A stretch of 64,000 nt of DNA from Salinispora vitiensis (lineage in GTDB: Bacteria; Actinomycetota; Actinomycetes; Mycobacteriales; Micromonosporaceae). The notes beneath the pieces were generated by a model. That model was not told the DNA's origin. It ran no database searches and was given only the letters and a program-made list of their open reading frames with translations. The position numbers and the translations under genes are program-made. The stretch lies in the NCBI RefSeq assembly GCF_000378825.1, contig NZ_KB900388.1:2859818-2923817 (forward strand), written 5' to 3'. Shown here one piece after another: positions 16,197-24,480 of this stretch (position 1 is its first letter; every line of letters begins with the position of its first letter).

Positions 16197-18620
16197 GTGC
16201 GCAAAGTCGCAGTGGGTCTACTCGGGCTCTCGCTGACGGCAACGGGACTGGCGGTCGGACCATCCGCCAGCGCCGCGCCGAAGCTCCAGCAGCCGACATC
16301 GGCTCCCTCAGCCGCAGAGCCTGATCACGTTGACCACGATCTGCCCAACCCGCTCGAGGAGAAGCGACGGGCGCTACGCCAGGAGGGCCTGAGCAGCGTC
16401 CTCTCCGGCGAGGCGACATCGCAGCGAGTCAACGGCAGCACTGTCGTCAAGGTCGGTGAGACGGACGGCGGTTCCCCGACCGCCCGTGGTCACCGTGGCA
16501 AGAAGGACCAGTACGTCGAACTCTCCCGGGAGAACACGGACCGGATCTTCGTGATCCTGGCCGAGTTCGGCAACGAGCGGCACCCGGCCTATCCCGACCA
16601 GGACACCGCCCCCACCTGGCCGGGCCCGGCGCGGTTCGACGGCCCGCTGCACAACGAGATCCCGGAGCCCAACCGGGCGCTGGACAACTCCACGAGCTGG
16701 CAGGCGGACTACAGCGCCGACCACTTCCGGACGTTGTACTTCGGCGACGCGGACGGCGACGAATCGGTCAAGCAGTACTTCGAGGCCCAGTCCTCGGGCC
16801 GGTACAGCGTCGAGGGCACGGTCACCGACTGGGTCAAGGTCCAGTACAACGCGGCCCGCTACGGCCGTTCCCTGGACGACCCGACCGACGCCAACGGTGA
16901 CGACCCGGCGGTCTGCGGCGGCAGAGTCTGCACCAACGTCTGGACCCTGGTGCGGGACGCCGCGAACCAGTGGGTCGCCGACCAGAAGGCCGCTGGCCGT
17001 ACCGACGCGGAGATCGCCGATGATCTCCGGGCGATGGACCGGTGGGACCGGTACGACCACGACTCCGACGGCGACTTCAACGAGCCGGACGGCTACATCG
17101 ACCACTTCCAGATCGTCCACTCCGGTGGCGACATGGCCAACAGCGACCCGCACCAGGGCGAGGACGCGATCTGGAGCCACCGGTGGTACGCGTTCGCGTC
17201 CGACCAGGGCCGCACCGGCCCGCCGAACTTCCCGGCGGGCGGCACCCAGATCGGCGACACCGGCATCTGGATCGGTGACTACACGATCCAGCCGGAAAAC
17301 GGCGGACGCAGCGTCTTCTACCACGAGTACGCGCACGACCTCGGTCTGCCGGACGACTACAACGTGGTTAGTGGCGGCGACAACAACAACGAGCACTGGA
17401 CGCTGATGGCCCAGAGCCGGCTCGGTGCCGAGGGCGACGGTGGCATCGGCGAGCGCGGCGGCGACCTGGGTGCCTGGAACAAGCTCCAGCTCGGCTGGCT
17501 CGACTACGAGGTGGTCGTCGCGGGGCAGAAGCGCACCATGACCCTCGGCCCACAGGCATACAACTCCAAGAAGCCGCAGGCCGCCGTGGTCGTGCTCCCG
17601 AAGCGCGAGTACGAGTTCGACAACGGCGCACCGTTCGCCGGCACGAAGCAGTTCTTCTCCGGCAACGAGGACGGCCTCAACAACACGATGACCCGGACGC
17701 TCGACCTCACCGGGAAATCGTCGGCCGCGTTGACGATGAAGGGCCGCTACAGCATCGAGGCCGACTACGACTACCTCTTCTTCGAGGTGTCGGAGGATGG
17801 TGGGGACACCTGGACGCCGCTGCCCGGTACCGCCGACGGCACGCCGTTCAAGGAGATCTCCCCCGGTCGGTTCGCCCTCGACGGTAGTAGCAACGACGAG
17901 TGGGTCGACGTCAACCTTCCGATGGACGCCCAGGCTGGGAAGTCAGTCCAGTTCCGGCTGCGCTACCAGACCGACGGTGGGGTCTCCGAGGGCGGCTTCT
18001 TCGGCGACGAGATCACGGTCACCGCCGACGGCGAGACGATCCTCAACGACGGTGGGGAGACCGGGGCCGGTGACTGGAACCTCGCCGGCTGGAGCATCGC
18101 CGAGGAGAAGTACACCCAGCTCTTCGACAACTACTACATCGCCGGCCACCGGTCGTACGTCTCGTACGACAAGTACCTGGAGACCGGGCCGTACTACTTC
18201 GGGTACGCGAACACCCGCCCGGACTGGGTGGACCACTACGCGTACCAGGAGGGTCTGCTGATCTCCTACTGGAACACCCGCTGGGCGGACAACGACACGT
18301 TCGCGCACCCGGGTGAGGGGCGCAACCTCTACATCGACTCGCGCCCGCGGCCGATCTACAACCTGACCGGCGAGCCATGGCGGGCCCGGGTCCAGGTGTA
18401 CGACGCGCCGTTCAGCCTCCAGAAGGCGGACTCGTTCACGCTGCACATCGACAGCCAGCCGCAGTACATCCGCGGCCAGGCCGCGCAGCCGCTCTTCGAC
18501 GACACCCAGAAGTACTGGTACGAGGAGCTGCCCAACCACGGGGTGAAGCTCCCCGCGACCGGCACGAAGATCGAGGTGCTGAAGCAGAAGGGCACGTCGA
18601 TCAAGGTCCGCTTCAAGTAA
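16197..18620 (+). CDS. Secreted immune-inhibitor-A-like M6 metalloprotease
   Basis: An 807-residue exported protease. A Sec-type signal (RKVAVGLLGLSLTATGLAVG, ending around SASA/AP) is followed by a propeptide-like region. The zinc site HEYAHDLGLPDDYN near residue 375 carries HExxH with a downstream Asp, as in peptidase family M6. Acidic Asp/Asn-rich stretches (DHDSDGDFNEPDGY) suggest calcium binding. The C-terminal 300 residues form beta-rich accessory domains typical of immune inhibitor A. GTG start with GGAGG upstream. The gene stands alone, with a terminator hairpin after it. Likely substrates are extracellular proteins. Confidence 0.94.
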   Translation: MRKVAVGLLGLSLTATGLAVGPSASAAPKLQQPTSAPSAAEPDHVDHDLPNPLEEKRRALRQEGLSSVLSGEATSQRVNGSTVVKVGETDGGSPTARGHRGKKDQYVELSRENTDRIFVILAEFGNERHPAYPDQDTAPTWPGPARFDGPLHNEIPEPNRALDNSTSWQADYSADHFRTLYFGDADGDESVKQYFEAQSSGRYSVEGTVTDWVKVQYNAARYGRSLDDPTDANGDDPAVCGGRVCTNVWTLVRDAANQWVADQKAAGRTDAEIADDLRAMDRWDRYDHDSDGDFNEPDGYIDHFQIVHSGGDMANSDPHQGEDAIWSHRWYAFASDQGRTGPPNFPAGGTQIGDTGIWIGDYTIQPENGGRSVFYHEYAHDLGLPDDYNVVSGGDNNNEHWTLMAQSRLGAEGDGGIGERGGDLGAWNKLQLGWLDYEVVVAGQKRTMTLGPQAYNSKKPQAAVVVLPKREYEFDNGAPFAGTKQFFSGNEDGLNNTMTRTLDLTGKSSAALTMKGRYSIEADYDYLFFEVSEDGGDTWTPLPGTADGTPFKEISPGRFALDGSSNDEWVDVNLPMDAQAGKSVQFRLRYQTDGGVSEGGFFGDEITVTADGETILNDGGETGAGDWNLAGWSIAEEKYTQLFDNYYIAGHRSYVSYDKYLETGPYYFGYANTRPDWVDHYAYQEGLLISYWNTRWADNDTFAHPGEGRNLYIDSRPRPIYNLTGEPWRARVQVYDAPFSLQKADSFTLHIDSQPQYIRGQAAQPLFDDTQKYWYEELPNHGVKLPATGTKIEVLKQKGTSIKVRFK

Positions 18621-18634
18621 CGAGAACCACACGA

Positions 18635-18673
18635 GGGCGATGCCCGGGCCGGTGACCGGCTCGGGCATCGCCC
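18635..18673 (+). terminator. M6 protease terminator
   Basis: GGGCGATGCCCG (18635-18646) pairs perfectly with CGGGCATCGCCC (18662-18673); a nested GCCGGT/ACCGGC extends pairing inside the loop. TTCCCC follows. It begins 15 bases after the stop codon. Confidence 0.85.
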
Positions 18674-18757
18674 TTCCCCGACACCGACACCCGACCCGAC
18701 ACCGGCACGGGCCCCGGCTTGTGCGCCACGCGTCCGGACCGGTTATGACCCGGGCCT

Positions 18758-18763
18758 TAGGCT
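18758..18763 (+). promoter_or_regulatory. -10 element for leaderless alpha/beta-hydrolase mRNA
   Basis: TAGGCT matches TANNNT and ends seven bases before the ATG at 18771, so the message probably starts at the ATG. No Shine-Dalgarno lies between. Confidence 0.5.
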
Positions 18764-18770
18764 GTGGCAC

Positions 18771-19703
18771 ATGACCGAGCAGCGCGACGGGGCCCTTGAC
18801 GAGTCCTGCGTCCTCGCCGAGGGGCCGTGGACGCACCGGTTCGTCGGCGCCAACGGCAGCCGGTTCCACGTGGTCGAGGCCGGGACCGGCCCGATGGTGC
18901 TCTTCCTGCACAGTTTTCCGGAGCACTGGTGGGCGTGGCACAACCTGCTACCGGCGGTCGCCGACGCCGGGTTCCGGGCGGTCGCGGTCGACCTACGCGG
19001 CTACGGCGCCAGTGACAAGCCACCCCGGGGGTACGACGGGTACACCCTGGCCGGCGATGTCGCCGGGCTGATCCGGGCGCTGGGTGAGCGCTCCGCCACC
19101 GTGGTGGGCTCCGGCGCCGGCGGGCTACTGGGCTGGACAGCGGCGTCGTTCCACCCGACGCTGGTCCGCCGACTGGTGGTGCTCGGCGCCCCGCACCCGC
19201 TCCGGCTACGGGCCGCGATCTTCGCTGATCCGCGCGGCCAGTTCGCCGCCTCCACCCCGACGCTGCTGTTCCAGCTGCCGCGCTACGAGCACGTGCTGAC
19301 CCGCGACGACGGGGCGGCGGTAGCGGAGATCCTGCGCCGCTGGGGCGGGCCACGCTGGGTGCACAGCCCCGAGTTCGAGCCGTACGCGGCTCGGTGCCGG
19401 ACCGCGATGCAGATCCCACAGGCGGCGTTCTGTGCCCTGGAGGGCTACCGGTGGGCCTTCCGGTCAGTGCTCCGGCTGCACGGCTACCGCTTCGTTCGGC
19501 TCATGCAGAAGCCCCTCGTCACGCCAACCCTCCAGTTACACGGCGCCCTCGACCGGGCGATCCTGCCACGTACCGCTCAGGGCTCCGGCCGGTACGTGGT
19601 GGCCCCGTACGAGTGGCGCCTGCTCGACCAGGTCGGGCACTTCCCACACCTCGAGGCCCCGGAGATCGTGCTCGGCGAGATCCTGCGCTGGTCGAAGTCC
19701 TAA
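18771..19703 (+). CDS. Alpha/beta-hydrolase (epoxide-hydrolase-like) with altered nucleophile elbow
   Basis: A 310-residue alpha/beta-hydrolase. Conserved pieces are HSFPEHWWAW (oxyanion-hole HGxP-like region), DLRGYGASDKPPRGYDGYT, and the late LDQVGHFPHLEAP histidine. The nucleophile elbow reads VGSGAGGLLGW: aligned to VGHDWGG of epoxide hydrolases, the nucleophile Asp is Gly, and no GxSxG with a correctly placed Ser is obvious. It may therefore be a non-classical or inactive enzyme. The ATG is supported by the leaderless promoter. It ends 11 bases before the convergent small gene. Confidence 0.85.
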   Translation: MTEQRDGALDESCVLAEGPWTHRFVGANGSRFHVVEAGTGPMVLFLHSFPEHWWAWHNLLPAVADAGFRAVAVDLRGYGASDKPPRGYDGYTLAGDVAGLIRALGERSATVVGSGAGGLLGWTAASFHPTLVRRLVVLGAPHPLRLRAAIFADPRGQFAASTPTLLFQLPRYEHVLTRDDGAAVAEILRRWGGPRWVHSPEFEPYAARCRTAMQIPQAAFCALEGYRWAFRSVLRLHGYRFVRLMQKPLVTPTLQLHGALDRAILPRTAQGSGRYVVAPYEWRLLDQVGHFPHLEAPEIVLGEILRWSKS

Positions 19704-19714
19704 GCTGACCGGCG

Positions 19715-20080
19715 CTAGACGCGAAGCTCCCGCAGGTCGCGGACCTCGGCGGCCGGTGCCCAGCCCTGGTAGACGCCGTAGTCGAACGCCTCGAGACCCA
19801 TCGCCTCGGCGACCGGCCAGCGCCCACCCGTGTACTCGACCCGCAGCCAACCCTCGTGCTCGCCCAACACGATGAACGGCTGCCCCTGCCAGGTGCAGGT
19901 GGTGCGGATGTACGTCAGCTCGTCGACCTCGGCCGCCGGCACGACGCGGAGGTGGCGGCCGGGGCGTACCTGGGTGAAACCCGCATCCGGCTCGTGCTGA
20001 TAGAGCCGGATGTCGTCACCGTCCGGGCTGGCCTGGTATTCGCGGTCCCGCCAGCGAGCCACGTACCCGTCCCGTCTCAC
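19715..20080 (-). CDS. Small partner of the SseB-repeat protein; immunity-like, function unknown
   Basis: A 121-residue soluble protein without signal or membrane segment. It opens with GYVARWRDREY and continues as a beta-rich, Trp/Tyr-rich protein (TTCTWQGQPFIVLGEHEGW, FDYGVYQGWAP). I cannot assign a characterised family. The start overlaps the stop of the large SseB-repeat gene by four bases, so the two are translationally coupled. Size, acidity and position right after a gene ending in a distinct C-terminal domain resemble an immunity gene following a polymorphic toxin; this is inference only. Confidence 0.8.
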   Translation of the reverse strand: MRRDGYVARWRDREYQASPDGDDIRLYQHEPDAGFTQVRPGRHLRVVPAAEVDELTYIRTTCTWQGQPFIVLGEHEGWLRVEYTGGRWPVAEAMGLEAFDYGVYQGWAPAAEVRDLRELRV

Positions 20081-22518
20081 CCGTCACCCGCCTGTCGCCA
20101 CCGCAGTGCGTCCACATCCAACGTGGCTACGAGCCGCTCGGCGCCGTCCGCGCCGATCCGCCACAGCTGTGCGCCGTGCGGCAGCCGGGCACTGTCGACC
20201 TTGAACTCCGCCACGACATCGCTACTCTCGCTCGGGGCGAAGCCGTTGCCACGGAACGGCGGCCGCTCGATCACCCAGCCCTCCATGGCCCGCATCGCGG
20301 CTTCACTCTGCCCGCCGTACGGGATTCGGTAGAGGTTCGGTCGGAACGCCGGCCACCGCAGTACGTAGATTTTCTCGGCGCTCCGCTCGAAGGGAGAACC
20401 GGGGTAGCCCAGGCCGAGCGCGTCAAAGAGCTGAGCCGGGGTGGTCAGGTGTGCCAGCTCGGCCGCCCGGTGCACGAAACCGGAGACGCGGTCGTACCCC
20501 CGGTCCAGATAGTAGGCGAGCTGGCTGGCCGCCACCGCTTTCTGCATCAGGACGGGACACGTGGCGTCGGGGCTCGGCGGCCGGTAGCGCGGCCGGTCGG
20601 CAGTTGCCGGTGAGTCGACCGGCGCCGACGCAGTCGCCGCCGCTGGCTCCGGCCCTGGCTCCGGCTCTGGCCCATCCGCACCCAGGCCCACCTCCGCCGC
20701 CCAGTTGGCGAGACCGACGATCTGCTCGCCGGGCATCGTCGTGCCGATCGGAGATCCCGGGTTGACGGCGAACGACCACGACCGGTCCGGCCAACGCTGG
20801 ATGAGCTGCACGAAGCGGACTCGGATGGTCTCGACCGTCCCGGCGGTGTGGTCGGCGAGCCGCTCCGGGGAGGTGTAGACGACCACGGACACGGCTCCAT
20901 CCCGCTCCTCGGTCCGCCAGACGAACCCCGTGCCGCCGGGCCGGCTGTCCGGTGCCGAGTCGGCTGCCACCGGAAGCAGCACCTGGGCAAGCAACAGCGT
21001 CGACAGGAATGTGTCGGTGTTGCCGCTGATGGCCGCCGTGACGAGGTCCGCCTCGACCTCATTGGCCGGGTCGAAGTCGGGGGGCACAGCTGCCGTGGGC
21101 GAGGCCGAGGGCGAGGGCGAGGAAAGGTCACCCGCTCCCGCCACGTCGATTCGGAGCGTGGCCTCGGCCGGAACGCCGCCGTCGGGCAGCGTCGGGTCAC
21201 CGGTGGCCGGTACCGCTGAAACGCGGTTGACGGTGACCACGCCTGCCGTCGCCGACATGGGTACGGTCATCGATGCGTCGGCCGTACCGGCGGCGGTCAA
21301 GTTCTGAGAATCAACGACCGTCCCCTCGATCACGGTCGGCGGAGGCGTTCGCCGGGGTAGCGAACCGGACACCGGCTCAGTGATCTGGTTGGACTCCGAC
21401 TCCGCCGAGGTGGGGTGCGGTCGGAGGGCTCTCTCCTCCTCGGCGGCACGACGGGCGTACCGCCGAAGTGTCGCCGGGTCGGGCACCGGGAAACGGACGG
21501 TCCGGGTCTCCTCGGCCGGCGTCTGCTGCCGAGCCAGCCCGGGTGGTGGCTCGCCGGACGGGGCAGCGGCGTCCTGGTCAACCCGGGTCGTGGCTCGGGC
21601 CGAGAACATCGGCGACGCGGCCGGCGGCGGGTCACTGGCCGGGCGGCGGCGCGGGAACTGTTGCGCGCCCCGGGTAAGGCGCGGCGGTCCGACGCTCTGC
21701 TCATCCCGGTCGCCACGGCCCGCGGCCGGTTCGAAGAATGACCGGCGGCTGGGGGGCGGTCCGGAGCGACCCCGGGGCTGCTCCCTCGGCGACGCGGATC
21801 CGCTGACCGGCTGGTGGCCGAGGCCGGACCCGGATGGGCGAGCCCCGGGGGCCACCGGCTCCCCGCCGGCGAGGCGACCAGCGTCCATCATCGGCCGTCG
21901 GAGGGTAGCCGCACGCAGGTCGGCTGGGGTGCGCAGCGGCGCACCGGGGGACGACGCCGGTGGCGACGGGCGCAGGGAGGCGAAGCCGTCGGGCGTCTGG
22001 CCCGCCCGCGGAGCGCGGTCCGACCCCTTCGTCCCGGCGGCCGGTTCCCCTTCCCGGCGCCCGGAGGGACGGGGGCGGGGGTAGGCCTCGTCGCGCTCCA
22101 GCCGGGCCCGCGTCCCCATCGTGCGACCGGGCAGGCGGACGTCGCCACGGGAGAGCTGGGTGACATACCAGGCCGGCAGGTAGCCCTCGATGGGCAAGCC
22201 CGGGTTGACCGCCAGCCACCACTCGTGGTTGGGCCAATGGTCGGCAAGCTCAGCGTAGCGGGCTCGGCGGTTCGCGCCCGCGTGCTCACCGAGGCAGGCG
22301 CGTAGCGCGGCAACCGAGGTGAACGCCAGCACGTGGGTTCGACCACCGGTGGTCCAGGTGCCCCAGCTCATCGGTGCCTGACCGGCCAGCGCCTGCGCGG
22401 AGACGGGTAGCAACAGCTCCGTGCGGGCCAGGACGCGGAAGTATCGTTGCTGATCCTTGGCAAGCAACGCTTCACTCAGCGTAACCTCCGCCTCGGTGGC
22501 CGGCTCCCATTTGGTCAA
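20077..22518 (-). CDS. Large protein with two SseB N-terminal-type domains and a distinct C-terminal domain
   Basis: An 813-residue protein. An SseB-type domain spans about residues 5-140 and a second about 482-615; both share the LLLPV and (W/F)AVNPG(L/S)PI patterns. Between them lie about 330 residues of Arg/Pro/Ser-rich, probably disordered sequence. The last ~164 residues (from about 650) form a separate domain with YVLRWPA, RIPYGG, PPFRGNGFAP and LPHGAQLWRIGADG. No signal peptide or membrane helix is seen. I chose the TTG at 22518 because GGGAGGAG stands 6 bases upstream and the SseB domain begins at once (TKWEPATEAE). The last gene of the pair overlaps it. A secreted toxin or scaffold role is a hypothesis. 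Confidence 0.85.
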   Translation of the reverse strand: MTKWEPATEAEVTLSEALLAKDQQRYFRVLARTELLLPVSAQALAGQAPMSWGTWTTGGRTHVLAFTSVAALRACLGEHAGANRRARYAELADHWPNHEWWLAVNPGLPIEGYLPAWYVTQLSRGDVRLPGRTMGTRARLERDEAYPRPRPSGRREGEPAAGTKGSDRAPRAGQTPDGFASLRPSPPASSPGAPLRTPADLRAATLRRPMMDAGRLAGGEPVAPGARPSGSGLGHQPVSGSASPREQPRGRSGPPPSRRSFFEPAAGRGDRDEQSVGPPRLTRGAQQFPRRRPASDPPPAASPMFSARATTRVDQDAAAPSGEPPPGLARQQTPAEETRTVRFPVPDPATLRRYARRAAEEERALRPHPTSAESESNQITEPVSGSLPRRTPPPTVIEGTVVDSQNLTAAGTADASMTVPMSATAGVVTVNRVSAVPATGDPTLPDGGVPAEATLRIDVAGAGDLSSPSPSASPTAAVPPDFDPANEVEADLVTAAISGNTDTFLSTLLLAQVLLPVAADSAPDSRPGGTGFVWRTEERDGAVSVVVYTSPERLADHTAGTVETIRVRFVQLIQRWPDRSWSFAVNPGSPIGTTMPGEQIVGLANWAAEVGLGADGPEPEPGPEPAAATASAPVDSPATADRPRYRPPSPDATCPVLMQKAVAASQLAYYLDRGYDRVSGFVHRAAELAHLTTPAQLFDALGLGYPGSPFERSAEKIYVLRWPAFRPNLYRIPYGGQSEAAMRAMEGWVIERPPFRGNGFAPSESSDVVAEFKVDSARLPHGAQLWRIGADGAERLVATLDVDALRWRQAGDG

Positions 22519-22825
22519 GGCCAGCTCCTCCCGGCGACAACGCACCCGTATCGGATACAACCTACAAGGTGCGCACAAGATCATGACGGCGTGACCGTAC
22601 CGAATCATCACGGGCGATAACGCCCCGCTCCAGTGCAGATACGATACGGAGTCAGTCGACGTAATGGAACCGGTCGCACCCGGCTCGCCGCTTCTTCGGC
22701 GACTTCGCTCGTGGTGCTCGCGCCGGAGGCGAGGGAGACCCAGAGCCGCCGGCTCCAGGCCGGTTCACCCGCCAAACAGGACCCGAGCTTCCCAGAAAGA
22801 ACGGTCCGTGGCAGCATTCTCCGCC
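22519..22825. other. Divergent intergenic region, no gene seen
   Basis: This 307-base region separates the SseB-repeat gene (minus strand) from the small membrane protein (plus strand) and must carry both promoters. AT-richer stretches occur around 22550-22680. I found no convincing open frame, hairpin or known operator. An alternative GTG start for the membrane protein lies at 22808. Confidence 0.5.
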
Positions 22826-23212
22826 ATGGGTTTCCTGAAAGGGCTCTTGATCCGGTTAGGCGCCACCGCGGTTGCCTTCTGGCTGGCCACACTCCTGATC
22901 CCGGGCATCACACTAAACGCGGAATCGGCCACTGAGACGGTCACCACGCTGGTCGTCGTCGCCGCGATCTTCGGCGTCGTCAACGCGGTACTCCAGCCGA
23001 TCATCAGAACCGTGGGCTGCGGCTTCTACCTCCTCACCCTCGGTCTGATCGCACTGGTCGTCAACGGCCTGCTGTTCCTGCTGACCAGCTGGATCGCCGG
23101 CGAGGCCGGACTACCCTTCCAGGTAGACGGATTCTGGCCGGCCGCCGTACTCGGCGCGCTCTTCGTCGGCGTGGCCACCTGGCTACTCGGAGCTATCTTC
23201 GACCGCGACTAG
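22826..23212 (+). CDS. Four-helix membrane protein, phage-holin-superfamily-IV-like
   Basis: A 128-residue integral membrane protein with four hydrophobic segments (ATAVAFWLATLLIPGI, TTLVVVAAIFGVVNAVL, LLTLGLIALVVNGLLFLL, AAVLGALFVGVATWLLGAI). The motif NAVLQPII...GCGFYLLTLGLIALVVNG is typical of the widespread 'mycobacterial 4-TMS phage holin' family, which is chromosomal and of unknown function. ATG at 22826 fits homologues; GTG at 22808 is the alternative, as neither has a strong ribosome site. Its end overlaps the convergent monooxygenase gene by 20 bases. Confidence 0.82.
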   Translation: MGFLKGLLIRLGATAVAFWLATLLIPGITLNAESATETVTTLVVVAAIFGVVNAVLQPIIRTVGCGFYLLTLGLIALVVNGLLFLLTSWIAGEAGLPFQVDGFWPAAVLGALFVGVATWLLGAIFDRD

Positions 23213-24239
23213 TCAGCTGGGCACTCGCGGCGACCGTCTCCTCGGTCGGTTCGCGGCGTAACGACTCGTAGCCGTCGAAGGCATTCCGCAGGTCGCCGCG
23301 CGCTGCCAGGCAGCGCGCCAGCGTCACGGCGTCCTCCAGCGCCATAGAGGCGCCCTGGGCGGCGGCTGGTGATGCCGCATGCGCGGCATCACCAGCCAAC
23401 ACCATCGACCCGTTGTGCCACTTCGGTGTGGTGGGGATGTCATACGAGTCACCACCCACGATGTCGTCACCGGTCGCCGCGACGATCTCCGCTGCCGGTC
23501 CGGAATCGTCACGAAACGCGTCCAGTACGCGGTGCCGCCAGCCCCCCGGCCCGATCCGCTGTGTCGACTCGGCGGCGGCGAGCCGGGCAAACCACCAGGT
23601 CCACCCGTCCGACGGGGTCGTGTACCCGAAGAAGGCGCGGCTGCCGAACACCATGTGGTAGGCGTCGGGCGCGGTGTGGACCCGGCCTCCCGCCGCGTAC
23701 CCGTAGACCACGTGCTGGCCGGTGTGGCGCGGACCCGGCGCGTCGGGGTCGATGAGGCGACGGACCACTGAATGGAGCCCGTCCGCGCCAACGAGGAAGT
23801 CGCCCCGGGCCCCACTCCCGTCAGCGAAGGAAGCCCGGACGCCGCCAGCTTCGACCGTGGCGTTGACCAGCCGGCGACCACGGTCGATCCGAACTCCGCG
23901 GCGAACCGCCTCACCCTGCAGCACCCGGTAGAGCGTCGCTCGGGTGAGCGTCCGTCCGGGTGGATCAATCGACCGTTGTTCCAGCAGGCCCCCGCCAGCG
24001 TCGAGGAGCGACACACCCCTCGCCGGATAAGACGCGTCGATCACCGCGCGGCCGGCTTCAATCTCCTGAAGTGCGGCCATGCCGTTATGCATGACGGTGA
24101 GGAAGGCGCCAGCGTCCTCACCCCCACTCGGATACGCCTCGTAGATGACGGAGCCAATGCCGACGGTCCGCAGTGCGATGGCGGTGGCGGTGCCCGCGAT
24201 CCCACCCCCGACGATGAGAGCAGTAGTCACTCGGGCCAC
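23193..24239 (-). CDS. FAD-dependent monooxygenase (PHBH family)
   Basis: A 348-residue group A flavoprotein monooxygenase. The N-terminal GGGIAGTATAIAL dinucleotide-binding motif, DFLVGADGLHSVVRR (DG motif), and VLAGDAAHAASPAAAQGAS with following ALEDA (GD motif) are all present. Such enzymes hydroxylate or epoxidise aromatic or isoprenoid substrates using NAD(P)H; the substrate cannot be deduced. The start is GTG at 24239; a second GTG three codons later is possible. It is divergent from phoX. Confidence 0.9.
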   Translation of the reverse strand: MARVTTALIVGGGIAGTATAIALRTVGIGSVIYEAYPSGGEDAGAFLTVMHNGMAALQEIEAGRAVIDASYPARGVSLLDAGGGLLEQRSIDPPGRTLTRATLYRVLQGEAVRRGVRIDRGRRLVNATVEAGGVRASFADGSGARGDFLVGADGLHSVVRRLIDPDAPGPRHTGQHVVYGYAAGGRVHTAPDAYHMVFGSRAFFGYTTPSDGWTWWFARLAAAESTQRIGPGGWRHRVLDAFRDDSGPAAEIVAATGDDIVGGDSYDIPTTPKWHNGSMVLAGDAAHAASPAAAQGASMALEDAVTLARCLAARGDLRNAFDGYESLRREPTEETVAASAQLTSRGRR

Positions 24240-24360
24240 GCTACGAGGTGACGACGGTGCCGGACAATCGAAACCGTGGATATCGGGCTGAGCGCACCGA
24301 AAAATGCACGGCGGTTGCCCCCGGCCAGCTGACTACGGCGTCAGCCGCCCAACCGCCGGA

Positions 24361-24382
24361 GTTCAGCTTCGGTTCACACGGC
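24361..24382 (+). promoter_or_regulatory. PHO-box-like direct repeat upstream of phoX
   Basis: GTTCAGCTTCG (24361-24371) is followed directly by GTTCACACGGC (24372-24382). Direct repeats of GTTCA with an 11-base period are the hallmark of Streptomyces PhoP boxes. A candidate -10, TAGCCT, lies at 24410-24415. The next 11 bases look like a third, poorer unit. Confidence 0.6.
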
Positions 24383-24480
24383 TGCACACTGGCGGTAATT
24401 GTCTCCTCCTAGCCTCCGGCGAGTACGCATGCCATCCGCTGACCTCGGCGTGCACCATCGAAACCAGGAGGCTCCTCCAC

